Assembly (NCBI GenBank): GCA_035340715.1
Contig: DAOQTX010000029.1
Coordinates: forward strand, 1 to 33,030
Length of the DNA stretch: 33,030 nt
Direction of reading: 5' to 3'
From: DAOQTX01 sp035340715
GTDB lineage: Bacteria; Bacteroidota; Bacteroidia; AKYH767-A; OLB10
The translations under genes and the position numbers were made by a program. Each line of letters opens with the position of its first letter. The first letter of the stretch is position 1. A model generated the notes under the pieces. That model was not told where the DNA came from and searched no databases. It saw only the letters and a list, made by a program, of their open reading frames with translations. Shown here piece after piece: positions 23,518 through 31,399 of the stretch.

Positions 23518-25199
23518 AGAAAATCCTGCTGATTGTTATTTGTATCTTCTCTTGCGCTCCTGTTTCTAGTGTATTTACCAAGAGCAACGATTTTTCGTGG
23601 TTGCGACCCTTTGTAGTCATTTCTGAAGTTCTAAGTGTTGATCACTGGGAAAAGGACACCAAGTTCATGCGCTTTGATAGCAGTGGAATTGTATTGGGCA
23701 ACAACAATTATAATCCGGTCACTATTTCACAATACGCTCTTGCTTGTTTTGAACATTATAGGAATACAAAGGATGAAAATTATAAGCAAAAGTTTTTGGT
23801 GAACGCGCAATGGTTGATGGACGAAAAGAACTATGTAAAAATAGATTCGGATCGCATTGGCTATCCATATAAGTTTCAATTCAGAGATCTCAAGCCGGGT
23901 TGGTATAGCGGTTTATCCCAGTCTGAAGTCGTTTCAGTGTTGATCCGATACTATTATTTAACCCGCGATGATAAAGTATTGAATCTGATTAAAAAAGTGA
24001 ATAATCTAATGCTGCATCCAATAGGCGATGGAGGTTTGATTGACACCACGCCTGAAAAGATGATTTGGATAGAAGAGTATCCCGGATCGAAACAACACAA
24101 ACATGTATTGAATGGATATTTAGTGAGCTTATTTGGATTGTATGAATATACTCAGATGTTTCCCGAAGACAAGAGAGCGGCACGTATGCTGTCGCAAGGA
24201 TACGAGTCGTTGAAGAAATCGGTGCAGTTTTATGAAACGGCCAGCAATAATTTAACTTATGATCGGGGTTCAAAACAAGCAGTCAATAATTGGTACATGA
24301 AGGCACAAGTTTTTGAGATGCGTGCTTTGTATGATATTAGTGGAGACGATTTTTATAAAGCTTGCAGCATGCTTTGGAGTACCTATACTTTTAATCGACC
24401 ATTAAATTATGTAGGGTGTAAATTAAACAACTGGAATTTGTCGGTGCCCATGCGCATTCAACCTAACGGGTGGTTTGCTGCAGTACCTTCTTTAGATATC
24501 ATAAATTTGAACGATCAAGTTCGTAAAGTAAATGCTGCACAAACTAGAAAAGGATTTGAAGTTCAAAAAACGTATGATTCGAATTTTCATACGTATCTAC
24601 AATTTTTATCCGGTGATAGCATAGATGAGAAACCTTATATTGAATATGAATTCAAAGCCTCTCAACTGATGGAGGGCCTAATCTTTTTTGCCGGCACCGA
24701 TAGTATTCGATCAAAAATTACCGCTCTAGAGTATAAAACCACTCATCAGTCTTCATGGAAAAAAGCTAAAGTAGGGAGTTATGAATTGTTGGATAAGAAT
24801 GCATACTTGTTTTTTAATGAAGCATTGAATGTGAGTGTACTTCGTATCGAATTTGAAAAGCCTGCAAAAGGAAAGACTTTGATGCTTTCAGAAATCCAAA
24901 TTGGTAAAAAAGGTAAAGCACTTGAACCTTTGCACCTGCATTACTTATCAGAAGTTCAAAATCCGATAGGGGAAAAATTTAAAATCGATTTTGATTTACA
25001 AAACAACAGTGCCTATAAGGTATTTTATAAAAGTGCTTCCAATGCAGCCGCATTAAAATCAACCCCTTGGAATCCTCATTCACATATAAATTCGAAAGAT
25101 GAGGTGATTATGAGAAACAATAGTTTTTATCAATTTGTAGTCGTCATGGAAAATAACTCTACTGTAGCGTTGAGAAATTTCAAACTCAATAATCTATAG
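23514..25199 (+). CDS. Exported D-glucuronyl C5-epimerase-like protein with C-terminal beta-rich domain
   Basis: 561 residues from the ATG at 23514, which overlaps the upstream stop. The N-terminus is a signal sequence; Cys14 (IFSC) could be lipidated, but the lipobox is imperfect. Residues about 40-300 carry the pattern of the GLCE C-terminal (alpha/alpha-barrel) family: NPVTISQYALACFEHY, PGWYSGLSQSEVVSVLIRYY, GGLIDTT, IWIEEYPGS and HVLNGYLVSLFGLYEY. These enzymes flip D-glucuronic to L-iduronic acid at polymer level in heparan-type glycans. The C-terminal half looks beta-rich; FNEALNVSVLRIEFEKP and LMLSEIQIGKKG recall discoidin-like modules. It may modify a uronate polymer in the periplasm. 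Activity is inferred from fold only. It converges on the next gene with a 2-base gap. Confidence 0.75.
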   Translation: MKKILLIVICIFSCAPVSSVFTKSNDFSWLRPFVVISEVLSVDHWEKDTKFMRFDSSGIVLGNNNYNPVTISQYALACFEHYRNTKDENYKQKFLVNAQWLMDEKNYVKIDSDRIGYPYKFQFRDLKPGWYSGLSQSEVVSVLIRYYYLTRDDKVLNLIKKVNNLMLHPIGDGGLIDTTPEKMIWIEEYPGSKQHKHVLNGYLVSLFGLYEYTQMFPEDKRAARMLSQGYESLKKSVQFYETASNNLTYDRGSKQAVNNWYMKAQVFEMRALYDISGDDFYKACSMLWSTYTFNRPLNYVGCKLNNWNLSVPMRIQPNGWFAAVPSLDIINLNDQVRKVNAAQTRKGFEVQKTYDSNFHTYLQFLSGDSIDEKPYIEYEFKASQLMEGLIFFAGTDSIRSKITALEYKTTHQSSWKKAKVGSYELLDKNAYLFFNEALNVSVLRIEFEKPAKGKTLMLSEIQIGKKGKALEPLHLHYLSEVQNPIGEKFKIDFDLQNNSAYKVFYKSASNAAALKSTPWNPHSHINSKDEVIMRNNSFYQFVVVMENNSTVALRNFKLNNL

Positions 25200-25201
25200 T
25201 T

Positions 25202-26281
25202 CTATTTGACTATCGATTGAATGGTATTCAGCATTTTCTCTTTTCTCTTGCCCAGGTTATAATTTGTATTTATTCTTTCGACTGATTTGGCCGAAAGCGA
25301 TTGATTTTCTTTCCTCAAAATCGTTTCTAATAACTCGATAAGCAATTTCGCATCTCTTTTTTCTAAAAGAAATCCGCAATCGCCTATTATGTCTGGAATA
25401 GCGTTTACTCGCGATCCGATTGGAATACAACCACACAGCATTGCTTCACAAATGGCATTGGGAAATCCTTCGCTCATAGATAACTGCAAATAATATTCAT
25501 GCGCTAAAAACAACTCATCTAAATGAGAATTCGGTCGACTGCTAAGCCATTTTAGATTATGCAATTGAACAGGAGGAATAAAACCTTCATTGATGCCTAC
25601 GATGGTGAATTGTGAATCCGGAAAATGTTTAGCTGCTTCAATCACAAGATCCAATCCTTTCAATGCAAAGGTGAATGGAAGTTCTATACCGGCTGCAACT
25701 GTTATGAAGGAGCTTTTAATCCGTTGTATGTTAGCTGGCATATATTGCTTGGCTTCGAATCCATTCTCAATTACGGTATAGGGAATACTAAATGGATTGA
25801 TAAAAGCTTTTAAGCCTTGTTGTTCAGGTGCTTTATCGTCATAGGTATAATGGTAATCGATCAGGGTGTGATGTTTGGGTAATAAATGCGTGGCTTGTTT
25901 TATACTCAATTTGGTAAACCAACCCAGCAACGACTTGTTAAAGTTGCCATATCCGATATTGGGAAATGAAACACACTCCGTTCCTCCACATATTATAATA
26001 AATGGTTTGTTGAATAGCTTGCATAATATGGCAGGCCAAAAAGTGTGGTAACCTGCAAACTGTGCAATAACAAATTGTTGGCGAGAAATTGAAAACAGTA
26101 GAATGAACAGATGTCGTATAAATTCAAAGGGCACATTATACTTTGGGCTCGATCGGAATACTAGCGAGCGAACAGAATAATTGCTGTTCAATAGGTCAAT
26201 ATCCTTTTGTATAAAGGTTGAAAGACCAGTGGAAATAAAAAGAACACTTTTTAGTTTTTTGTTCGACACGAGTGCTTTCAA
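25202..26281 (-). CDS. GT4-family glycosyltransferase
   Basis: 359 residues. The GT-B N-domain has KSVLFISTGLSTFIQKDIDLL, and FAGYHTFWPAILCKLFNKPFIII in the middle. The C-domain contains FTIVGINEGFI and the donor-binding EGFPNAICEAMLCGCIPIGS with the two glutamates of the GT4 motif, then DIIGDCGFLLE. It probably adds one sugar to a lipid-linked or surface glycan in the cytoplasm; the donor is unknown. It is the last gene of a six-gene minus-strand operon and follows the DUF4907 lipoprotein gene by only three bases. It differs clearly from the GT4 at 20375 and is not a recent duplicate. Confidence 0.85.
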   Translation of the reverse strand: MKALVSNKKLKSVLFISTGLSTFIQKDIDLLNSNYSVRSLVFRSSPKYNVPFEFIRHLFILLFSISRQQFVIAQFAGYHTFWPAILCKLFNKPFIIICGGTECVSFPNIGYGNFNKSLLGWFTKLSIKQATHLLPKHHTLIDYHYTYDDKAPEQQGLKAFINPFSIPYTVIENGFEAKQYMPANIQRIKSSFITVAAGIELPFTFALKGLDLVIEAAKHFPDSQFTIVGINEGFIPPVQLHNLKWLSSRPNSHLDELFLAHEYYLQLSMSEGFPNAICEAMLCGCIPIGSRVNAIPDIIGDCGFLLEKRDAKLLIELLETILRKENQSLSAKSVERINTNYNLGKRKEKMLNTIQSIVK

Positions 26282-26284
26282 TAA

Positions 26285-26665
26285 TCAATAGGTAATATGT
26301 AAACTGTCGAGCTCTGAGACACTTATGGACGGAGGCATAATATTGTTTCGAATTTTATGCTCCATTAAAACGGCAACTTTTTGAGCTTCCGACTCTGACA
26401 CGAAACCTTTAATTCCTTGTACGGCAGGTATGTTGGGCTGATGAATGTATGGCTTTTCATCAACATGAATCATAAATCCAAATCCTTTAATGGAAGGATC
26501 GGGCATGGTATCGTTATTAAAAACAAAAGAAGAAACAGACAAAGCAGGATTGACTTCAGTTGTAGCGGTTTCAGTTTGGGAGAAAGCGTTTGTGTTGGAT
26601 GTTTCTGATTGGCATGCCATACATAGAGCAATGCTCATCAGTGTTAGTGTAAAAAGTATTCTCAT
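26285..26665 (-). CDS. DUF4907-type lipoprotein
   Basis: 126 residues. A signal sequence ends at Cys18 (CMAC). This is an imperfect lipobox, but the Cys-QSETSN context suits a lipoprotein. A Thr/Ser-rich spacer is followed by the recognisable DUF4907 segment: HVDEKPYIHQPNIPAVQG, then GFVSESEAQKVAVLMEHKI and MPPSISVSELDSL. The function of DUF4907 is unknown. From general recall it is often encoded next to kelch-repeat proteins in Bacteroidota, and here the kelch-PKD gene is immediately upstream (12-base gap), which supports a functional link. It is predicted to be periplasmic or membrane-anchored. Confidence 0.75.
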   Translation of the reverse strand: MRILFTLTLMSIALCMACQSETSNTNAFSQTETATTEVNPALSVSSFVFNNDTMPDPSIKGFGFMIHVDEKPYIHQPNIPAVQGIKGFVSESEAQKVAVLMEHKIRNNIMPPSISVSELDSLHITY

Positions 26666-26677
26666 ATGAGGTTATAA

Positions 26678-28345
26678 CTATCGGAATAAAGTTACAAATC
26701 CTGAGCGATATGATTTATTAAATCGTATGATATAAGGATAAATTCCTTCGCTGCATGCTTTTTTCTGATAGGTTCCATCCCAAGAAAAATTATCTTGATT
26801 TCCGCTGTAAATATGCTGACCCCATCGGTTAAAAATATCTATAGTGAATTCAATACAGTTACTTCGGTTCACAAATTCAAATACATCGTTCTTCAAATCG
26901 TTGTTGGGAGAGAAAGCATTGGGAATAAATATTTGATCTTCAAAGGCATTGGGCACATTTAGAGTCACAGCAGTAGAGTCGCTATAACATTGGTTGCTGA
27001 CTATATGCGTAATGGTATAGTTTCCTGCACCGGAGTAAGTATAAACCGGATTAGGCAAGTTGCTGCTCGATCCGTTGCCAAATAGCCATAAATGATTTTG
27101 TGTAGAATCAGCAGCAGTAAAGCTTATGGTAAAATTGCAGCTATCAATTTGAGTATTAAAAGAGGATGATACAGGTGTAGGATTCGGAATGGTAACAGAA
27201 ATAAAACTGGTATCGCTTATACATTCATATGTAGAAATGAGCGATACGGTATAGGTTCCGTTAGCATAGCTATGCGAAGGATTTAGCGATGATGCGCTGC
27301 TGCCATCACCAAAAAGCCACACATAACTGGTGTTTGATCCGCTTTGCGACATGGAAAACTGAACCGTAGTATCACAAGGGCCTTGAACAGCATTTATAGT
27401 GGGTTTAATTTTTTGAAGTTTCCAGATTTCATTAGAGTAAACAGAACTTAAGTTTCTTCCAAACCCAACATATCCTTTCTCACTAATTGAAAAACTGCTC
27501 CCCTTTAGATAAAGGTTCCCTGGAAAAGTAGGTAAAGAAGACCAGCTGTTTGAAACCGGGTTATATGCTAAGTAATCGCTAAATAAACTTGAAGAAGATC
27601 CTCCACCTCCAACAATTCCTTTACCACACATTGTAAAATGATAAGAAGCATATCGAGGTGCTCCAGGGAAGTTCGATTTCTGAGTCCAAGTATTTGCTAT
27701 GGGATTATACTCCCATAAGTCATTAAAATATGATCCGCCTGCTGTTCCGCCACATGCGATATAGATGTTGTTACCGATAACAAATCCAGATGTACTTTGT
27801 CTTGCACTAGCTGGAAGATTAGCTTTTGCACTCCATGCGTTTGTGATTGGATCATACTCATACCAATCATTGGTATTAGGTGAATATCCGAATCCAAGAT
27901 ATCCGCTTGTTGAATTTGACATGGCTGTTGCATCGTACCTACCAGCTCCAATAAAATTTGCGATCGGATTCCATGAGTTTGATACAGGGTCATATCTATA
28001 AAAGTCTGCTTTTTGAGATGGATCCCATCCGGTCCCTACATATCCATAGTTGCCAATTGCAAATGCAACACATCCATATCTGGGGGTACTAGGGAAATCA
28101 GCTTTTTGAGACCAAATATTTGTTGTTGGATCATATTCCCAAAAATCTTTATACAGTTGAGGAGTAAGTGTAAAATTTGCTCCGGTGCCGGCATACGCTT
28201 TGCCGTTCAATTCGAATGCAATGGTTTCATATCTTGGAGCTGCTGGAAAATTGGCAACTTGTACCCATTCCAAATCTTGAGCATTAGCAAATTTGAAAGC
28301 TGGAGAAAGCAAAATGAATAAAGCAATTATTTTTATTCCTTTCAT
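26678..28345 (-). CDS. Secreted kelch beta-propeller with two PKD domains and a type B T9SS signal
   Basis: 555 residues. The signal peptide spans 1-22 (cut after ANA). Six kelch repeats span about 25-315, each with an RY...G..YxGxG core followed by a W.YDP...W pattern, enough for a six-bladed propeller. Two PKD domains follow (about 318-390 and 393-468), with WLFGDGSSAS and WLFGNGSSSN signatures. The last ~85 residues are a gliding-motility/type B T9SS sorting domain: IFIPNAFSPNNDLKNDVFEF, FNRWGQHIYSG and the terminal SGFVTLFR. It should be exported through the outer membrane to the surface or medium. Its ligand is unknown. It is a paralogue of the kelch protein two genes upstream. The next gene upstream is a methyltransferase (17-base gap). 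Confidence 0.88.
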   Translation of the reverse strand: MKGIKIIALFILLSPAFKFANAQDLEWVQVANFPAAPRYETIAFELNGKAYAGTGANFTLTPQLYKDFWEYDPTTNIWSQKADFPSTPRYGCVAFAIGNYGYVGTGWDPSQKADFYRYDPVSNSWNPIANFIGAGRYDATAMSNSTSGYLGFGYSPNTNDWYEYDPITNAWSAKANLPASARQSTSGFVIGNNIYIACGGTAGGSYFNDLWEYNPIANTWTQKSNFPGAPRYASYHFTMCGKGIVGGGGSSSSLFSDYLAYNPVSNSWSSLPTFPGNLYLKGSSFSISEKGYVGFGRNLSSVYSNEIWKLQKIKPTINAVQGPCDTTVQFSMSQSGSNTSYVWLFGDGSSASSLNPSHSYANGTYTVSLISTYECISDTSFISVTIPNPTPVSSSFNTQIDSCNFTISFTAADSTQNHLWLFGNGSSSNLPNPVYTYSGAGNYTITHIVSNQCYSDSTAVTLNVPNAFEDQIFIPNAFSPNNDLKNDVFEFVNRSNCIEFTIDIFNRWGQHIYSGNQDNFSWDGTYQKKACSEGIYPYIIRFNKSYRSGFVTLFR

Positions 28346-28362
28346 TGGAATGTTTGCATTTA

Positions 28363-29172
28363 TTATTTCAAACCTACAACGGCAATTGCTGAGGAGTACT
28401 TTTTAGTCCTCTTTACACGACTGATGGAGGAATCTACAAGCCAAACAACAAGATTTATTAAAGATAAAAACTTATTGATAATCTTTTTAAACTTTAGCCC
28501 TGAAGGTAGTTTTCCGTTTTTAGGTTCAAGATTTACATACAAATTGATGGGAACCAAATAAGCAGATTTGATTACGGATAAGTGATTTTGATTATAGGCA
28601 TTCTCAATATTCGATACATCATAAATATAATGAATGTCAAAGATGGGTTTATTCAATTTTTTTTGAAACCATCCTAGTAAACCGTTATTATTAGGCAACG
28701 TAGAAATCAACAGGCCGCCTTTTTTTACATACTTACTAAAAGAACTTATGGTATGATTTAAATTCTCAAAATGCTCAATCACTCCCATAGAGATGACAAT
28801 ATCAAATTTTTCAATTAAATCTGTTGAAGGCACAAATGCATCTGCACAATAAATTATTCCATCAATTCCATCTCGTTCAAGAATCTTTCGACTGTTTTCA
28901 CATCCTAGTTCAGAGTAATCTATGCCAAATGCTTTTAACCCATATTGTTTAGCAAAATAGGGGAGCCAAACAGAATTTCCACAACCTATTTCAAGAATAC
29001 TTTTGTCTTTTAAATCTTGATTTATGAAAAGCTTATCAAAAAATTTGTGAAATTCCGTATTGGTGAAGTTTTTAAAAGAGAGGTCGTGAATATTTATTGG
29101 TTGAGGCAGTGCAGTATTTTCCCAAACTCCAGTCCAGTATTTTTCACCGGCTCTATCAACATTATCTTGCAT
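28363..29172 (-). CDS. Class I SAM-dependent methyltransferase (glycan locus)
   Basis: 269 residues. SAM-binding motif I is ILEIGCGNSVW (59-69), followed by the acidic post-motif GIDYSELGCENSRKIL and motif IV-like VISMGVIEHFENLN. A hydrophobic stretch near the C-terminus (about 233-248, SLINLVVWLV) could touch the membrane. Proteins of this kind in polysaccharide clusters often methylate sugars, but substrates cannot be told from sequence. It lies between two kelch genes on the same strand (8 bases after the upstream stop, 17 bases before the next start), so it is surely co-transcribed with them. Confidence 0.82.
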   Translation of the reverse strand: MQDNVDRAGEKYWTGVWENTALPQPINIHDLSFKNFTNTEFHKFFDKLFINQDLKDKSILEIGCGNSVWLPYFAKQYGLKAFGIDYSELGCENSRKILERDGIDGIIYCADAFVPSTDLIEKFDIVISMGVIEHFENLNHTISSFSKYVKKGGLLISTLPNNNGLLGWFQKKLNKPIFDIHYIYDVSNIENAYNQNHLSVIKSAYLVPINLYVNLEPKNGKLPSGLKFKKIINKFLSLINLVVWLVDSSISRVKRTKKYSSAIAVVGLK

Positions 29173-29180
29173 TTGAATTT

Positions 29181-30371
29181 TCAGTTTCGCTTTATCACCA
29201 TTAGCTTGCCTTTGGTTTCAAATTCTAAAGAGTTATTATACACTCTATAAACATACATGGCCGAAGCAAGAGTAGGCAGGTATATCTGATTTTGTTCTTG
29301 ATCCAGTTTAACTTTTCGTACAAGTTTACCGTCAACAGAAAAAATTATCATTTCCATTCCGGGTCGAAATCCTAATAAAAAGTCAACATATATATTTCCA
29401 TCTCCGGGACTATTGTAAACATTAACTTCAAACAATGAAGTAGAAGAAGTTTCTTTCGGAGCATATTCCCACAGATCATTGTAATTGGTGCTTGTACCCG
29501 AAATGCCTCCAGCACATAAAAACCCTGAATTGCCTATACTAAAATTTCCCGGGAACACTCTAGTGATTCCTGGAAAAGTGTCTAGCGTGGTCCATGTATC
29601 TGAAGGGATGTCGTAAGCAAAGAAATCTTTAAAATAGTTCGTTCCATCTTGTCCTAATCCTATATAAGCTTTCGAGCCAATTACAAAACCGCTTGCGCCA
29701 TATCGAATACTGCCAGGCATGTCTTGTTTTTGAGTCCATTGATCCGTTTGAGGATTATATTCCCACATGTCTTTATAAGGATTGGCAGGAAAGCCATAAG
29801 AACCAGTGGTTACATACCCTTTTCCATTGTACGAAAAGCTGTAGGAACTTTGTCGAATTCCACCGGCAAAATCTGCTTTACGTGTCCAGGCATTCGTAGT
29901 AGTATCGTATTCAAAGAACTCTTTTGTGTAAGGTAAAAATCCCACACCGGTATATCCTTTTGATCCAATTGAAAATGCAACACCGGTATAAAATGGAGTA
30001 CCTGGATAGGAAGCTACACTAAACCATGTATTGCTATTAAAATCGTAACGATAAAAATCAACCAATTGAGAAGGAGACCACCCACAACCAACATAAGCAA
30101 AGTGACCTATAACAAATGCTGATGCACCATATCTTCCACTGCCCGGCATGTTGGCTTTTTGAGTCCAACTATTGGCAACCGGATCAAATTGCCATAAATC
30201 TTTTAGAGCGCCCGATGAGCTAAGGCCGGTACCAATGTAGCCTTTTCCATTGTATGAAAATCCTACAGGATTGTATCTTGGTGAACCTGATAAATTAGGT
30301 CTTTGCTTCCATTCATTAGAAGCGGCCCAACTATTTAAGGAGATTAATAGGCAGAGTAAAGTGATCCTCAT
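29181..30371 (-). CDS. Secreted kelch beta-propeller with a type A T9SS signal
   Basis: 396 residues from the ATG at 30371. An in-frame TTG at 30389 would add six residues before a normal signal peptide and lies upstream of a TAAATTTG element, so it is less likely. The signal peptide MRITLLCLLISLNSWA is followed by six kelch repeats (about 20-305; RYNPVGFSYNGKGYIGTG, RYGASAFVIGHFAYVGCG and so on), forming one propeller. The last ~80 residues fit the type A T9SS C-terminal domain: FEVNVYNSPGDGNIYVDF, IIFSVDGKLVRKVKL, LASAMYVYRVY and KGKLMVIKRN. Export to the cell surface is therefore expected. It shares repeat wording with the PKD-bearing kelch protein downstream but lacks PKD domains and uses the other sorting type. 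Confidence 0.85.
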   Translation of the reverse strand: MRITLLCLLISLNSWAASNEWKQRPNLSGSPRYNPVGFSYNGKGYIGTGLSSSGALKDLWQFDPVANSWTQKANMPGSGRYGASAFVIGHFAYVGCGWSPSQLVDFYRYDFNSNTWFSVASYPGTPFYTGVAFSIGSKGYTGVGFLPYTKEFFEYDTTTNAWTRKADFAGGIRQSSYSFSYNGKGYVTTGSYGFPANPYKDMWEYNPQTDQWTQKQDMPGSIRYGASGFVIGSKAYIGLGQDGTNYFKDFFAYDIPSDTWTTLDTFPGITRVFPGNFSIGNSGFLCAGGISGTSTNYNDLWEYAPKETSSTSLFEVNVYNSPGDGNIYVDFLLGFRPGMEMIIFSVDGKLVRKVKLDQEQNQIYLPTLASAMYVYRVYNNSLEFETKGKLMVIKRN

Positions 30372-30376
30372 CAAAA

Positions 30377-30384
30377 CAAATTTA
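30377..30384 (-). promoter_or_regulatory. Possible internal -7 element TAAATTTG before the kelch/T9SS-A gene
   Basis: On the minus strand TAAATTTG lies five bases before the ATG at 30371, inside the 37-base gap after the upstream methyltransferase gene. It could give separate expression of the kelch genes. In AT-rich DNA a chance match is possible. Confidence 0.3.
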
Positions 30385-30408
30385 TACAATTATTACACAC
30401 AAAGCAGT

Positions 30409-31347
30409 TTATTTTTTACATCGTGCTTCTATACCATTTCCACCTTTCCACACTTCAATATTCTTGCCATTCAATTTGTTTAAAATAACTTTTATTTGTT
30501 TTTCAGTCCTTAGATGCTTGTGAAAATCGGTTAACCCATCATACGTATCTAAACGACACAGCTGATAGTGAAATTCTCTGTCCATTTTTGGAAATTGTTT
30601 AAAGTAGGTGTAACAAGGCGAAATACGATTTAAAATCAATCTCATCAAGTTACTTTCTTTAAATTTCCAATGCCAGGGGAAAAACGAATCGACCAAGCGG
30701 TCAACTATTTTTTTTGATTTTTCAGGCTTCATTCGCTTTAGAAAAAACCGATACAATAGGATAGGCTTTAACAAATACATCCAGTCAAAAGTGTAATGAT
30801 CAATTACCAATAATCCTCCGCTCTTTACTTTTTTGAACAAACAATCAATGGTTTTTTCTGGATCGGGCGTGTGCTGAACGACTCCTAAACAGATTACAAC
30901 ATCAAAAGATTGATCTAAGAAAGGCAATTCATAAACATTGGCTTGTGCCACTCTATGATTTTTAGCCCCATTCATATTATCCAGATTTACTTCTACTGCT
31001 TCACTCAAATCAATCGAATGAACCAATGCGCCTGCCGAGACTAAGTGTTCGGTAAACCTACCCGCACCACAACCTACTTCCAATACTGTTTTGCTTTTCA
31101 AATCAGAGATCGGAAAGCCTAAACATCTTTCAAGTCGATCTTTTGAGATATCACTTTTATTAAAAGAATCTAATTGAATTTTTGCAAACGATTTCCATTG
31201 TAGCCCAAATGCTTTTGCATAATTATCAGAATGAACAAATCGAGGAATTGAATTTATAATAGGATACGCATTACCATCTTTATCACATAATTGATCATTC
31301 TTTTCAAAAAGAGGTAGCTGCGTTTTAGGATTTATATAGTCAACCAT
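30409..31347 (-). CDS. Class I SAM-dependent methyltransferase with N-terminal Trm112-like segment
   Basis: 312 residues from the ATG at 31347. A TTG at 31368 is in frame but forms the last three bases of the TACTTTTG promoter element, so it is rejected as start. Residues 1-40 resemble a Trm112-like segment (DKDGNAYPIINSIPRFV) with most zinc cysteines lost. SAM motif I is VLEVGCGAGRFTEHL (88-102), and later parts are SIDLSEAVEVN and FDVVICLGVVQHTPDPE. The C-terminal 100 residues are basic with aromatic stretches. This class often acts in polysaccharide or cofactor methylation; the substrate is unknown. It is the first gene of the six-gene minus-strand operon and divergent from the second AsnB-type gene. 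Confidence 0.82.
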   Translation of the reverse strand: MVDYINPKTQLPLFEKNDQLCDKDGNAYPIINSIPRFVHSDNYAKAFGLQWKSFAKIQLDSFNKSDISKDRLERCLGFPISDLKSKTVLEVGCGAGRFTEHLVSAGALVHSIDLSEAVEVNLDNMNGAKNHRVAQANVYELPFLDQSFDVVICLGVVQHTPDPEKTIDCLFKKVKSGGLLVIDHYTFDWMYLLKPILLYRFFLKRMKPEKSKKIVDRLVDSFFPWHWKFKESNLMRLILNRISPCYTYFKQFPKMDREFHYQLCRLDTYDGLTDFHKHLRTEKQIKVILNKLNGKNIEVWKGGNGIEARCKK

Positions 31348-31365
31348 AAGCTCAAAATCAGAGAT

Positions 31366-31373
31366 CAAAAGTA
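31366..31373 (-). promoter_or_regulatory. Candidate -7 element TACTTTTG of the six-gene minus-strand operon
   Basis: On the minus strand TACTTTTG lies 18 bases before the methyltransferase ATG at 31347 and is the only clear promoter-like element before the operon. No TTG -33 element is apparent. Confidence 0.5.
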
Positions 31374-31384
31374 AAATTTTTAGT

Positions 31385-31392
31385 TAGTTTTG
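31385..31392 (+). promoter_or_regulatory. Candidate -7 element TAGTTTTG for the second AsnB-type gene
   Basis: TAGTTTTG matches TAnnTTTG and ends seven bases before the ATG at 31400, implying a leader of only a few bases. It lies back to back with the divergent operon element at 31366-31373, so the two promoters may influence each other. Confidence 0.5.
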
Positions 31393-31399
31393 TTCGCCT

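Noticed and set aside
31348..31368. TTG start for the operon-leading methyltransferase
   Set aside because: The TTG is the end of a TACTTTTG element; the ATG at 31347 opens directly into the family-like N-terminus.
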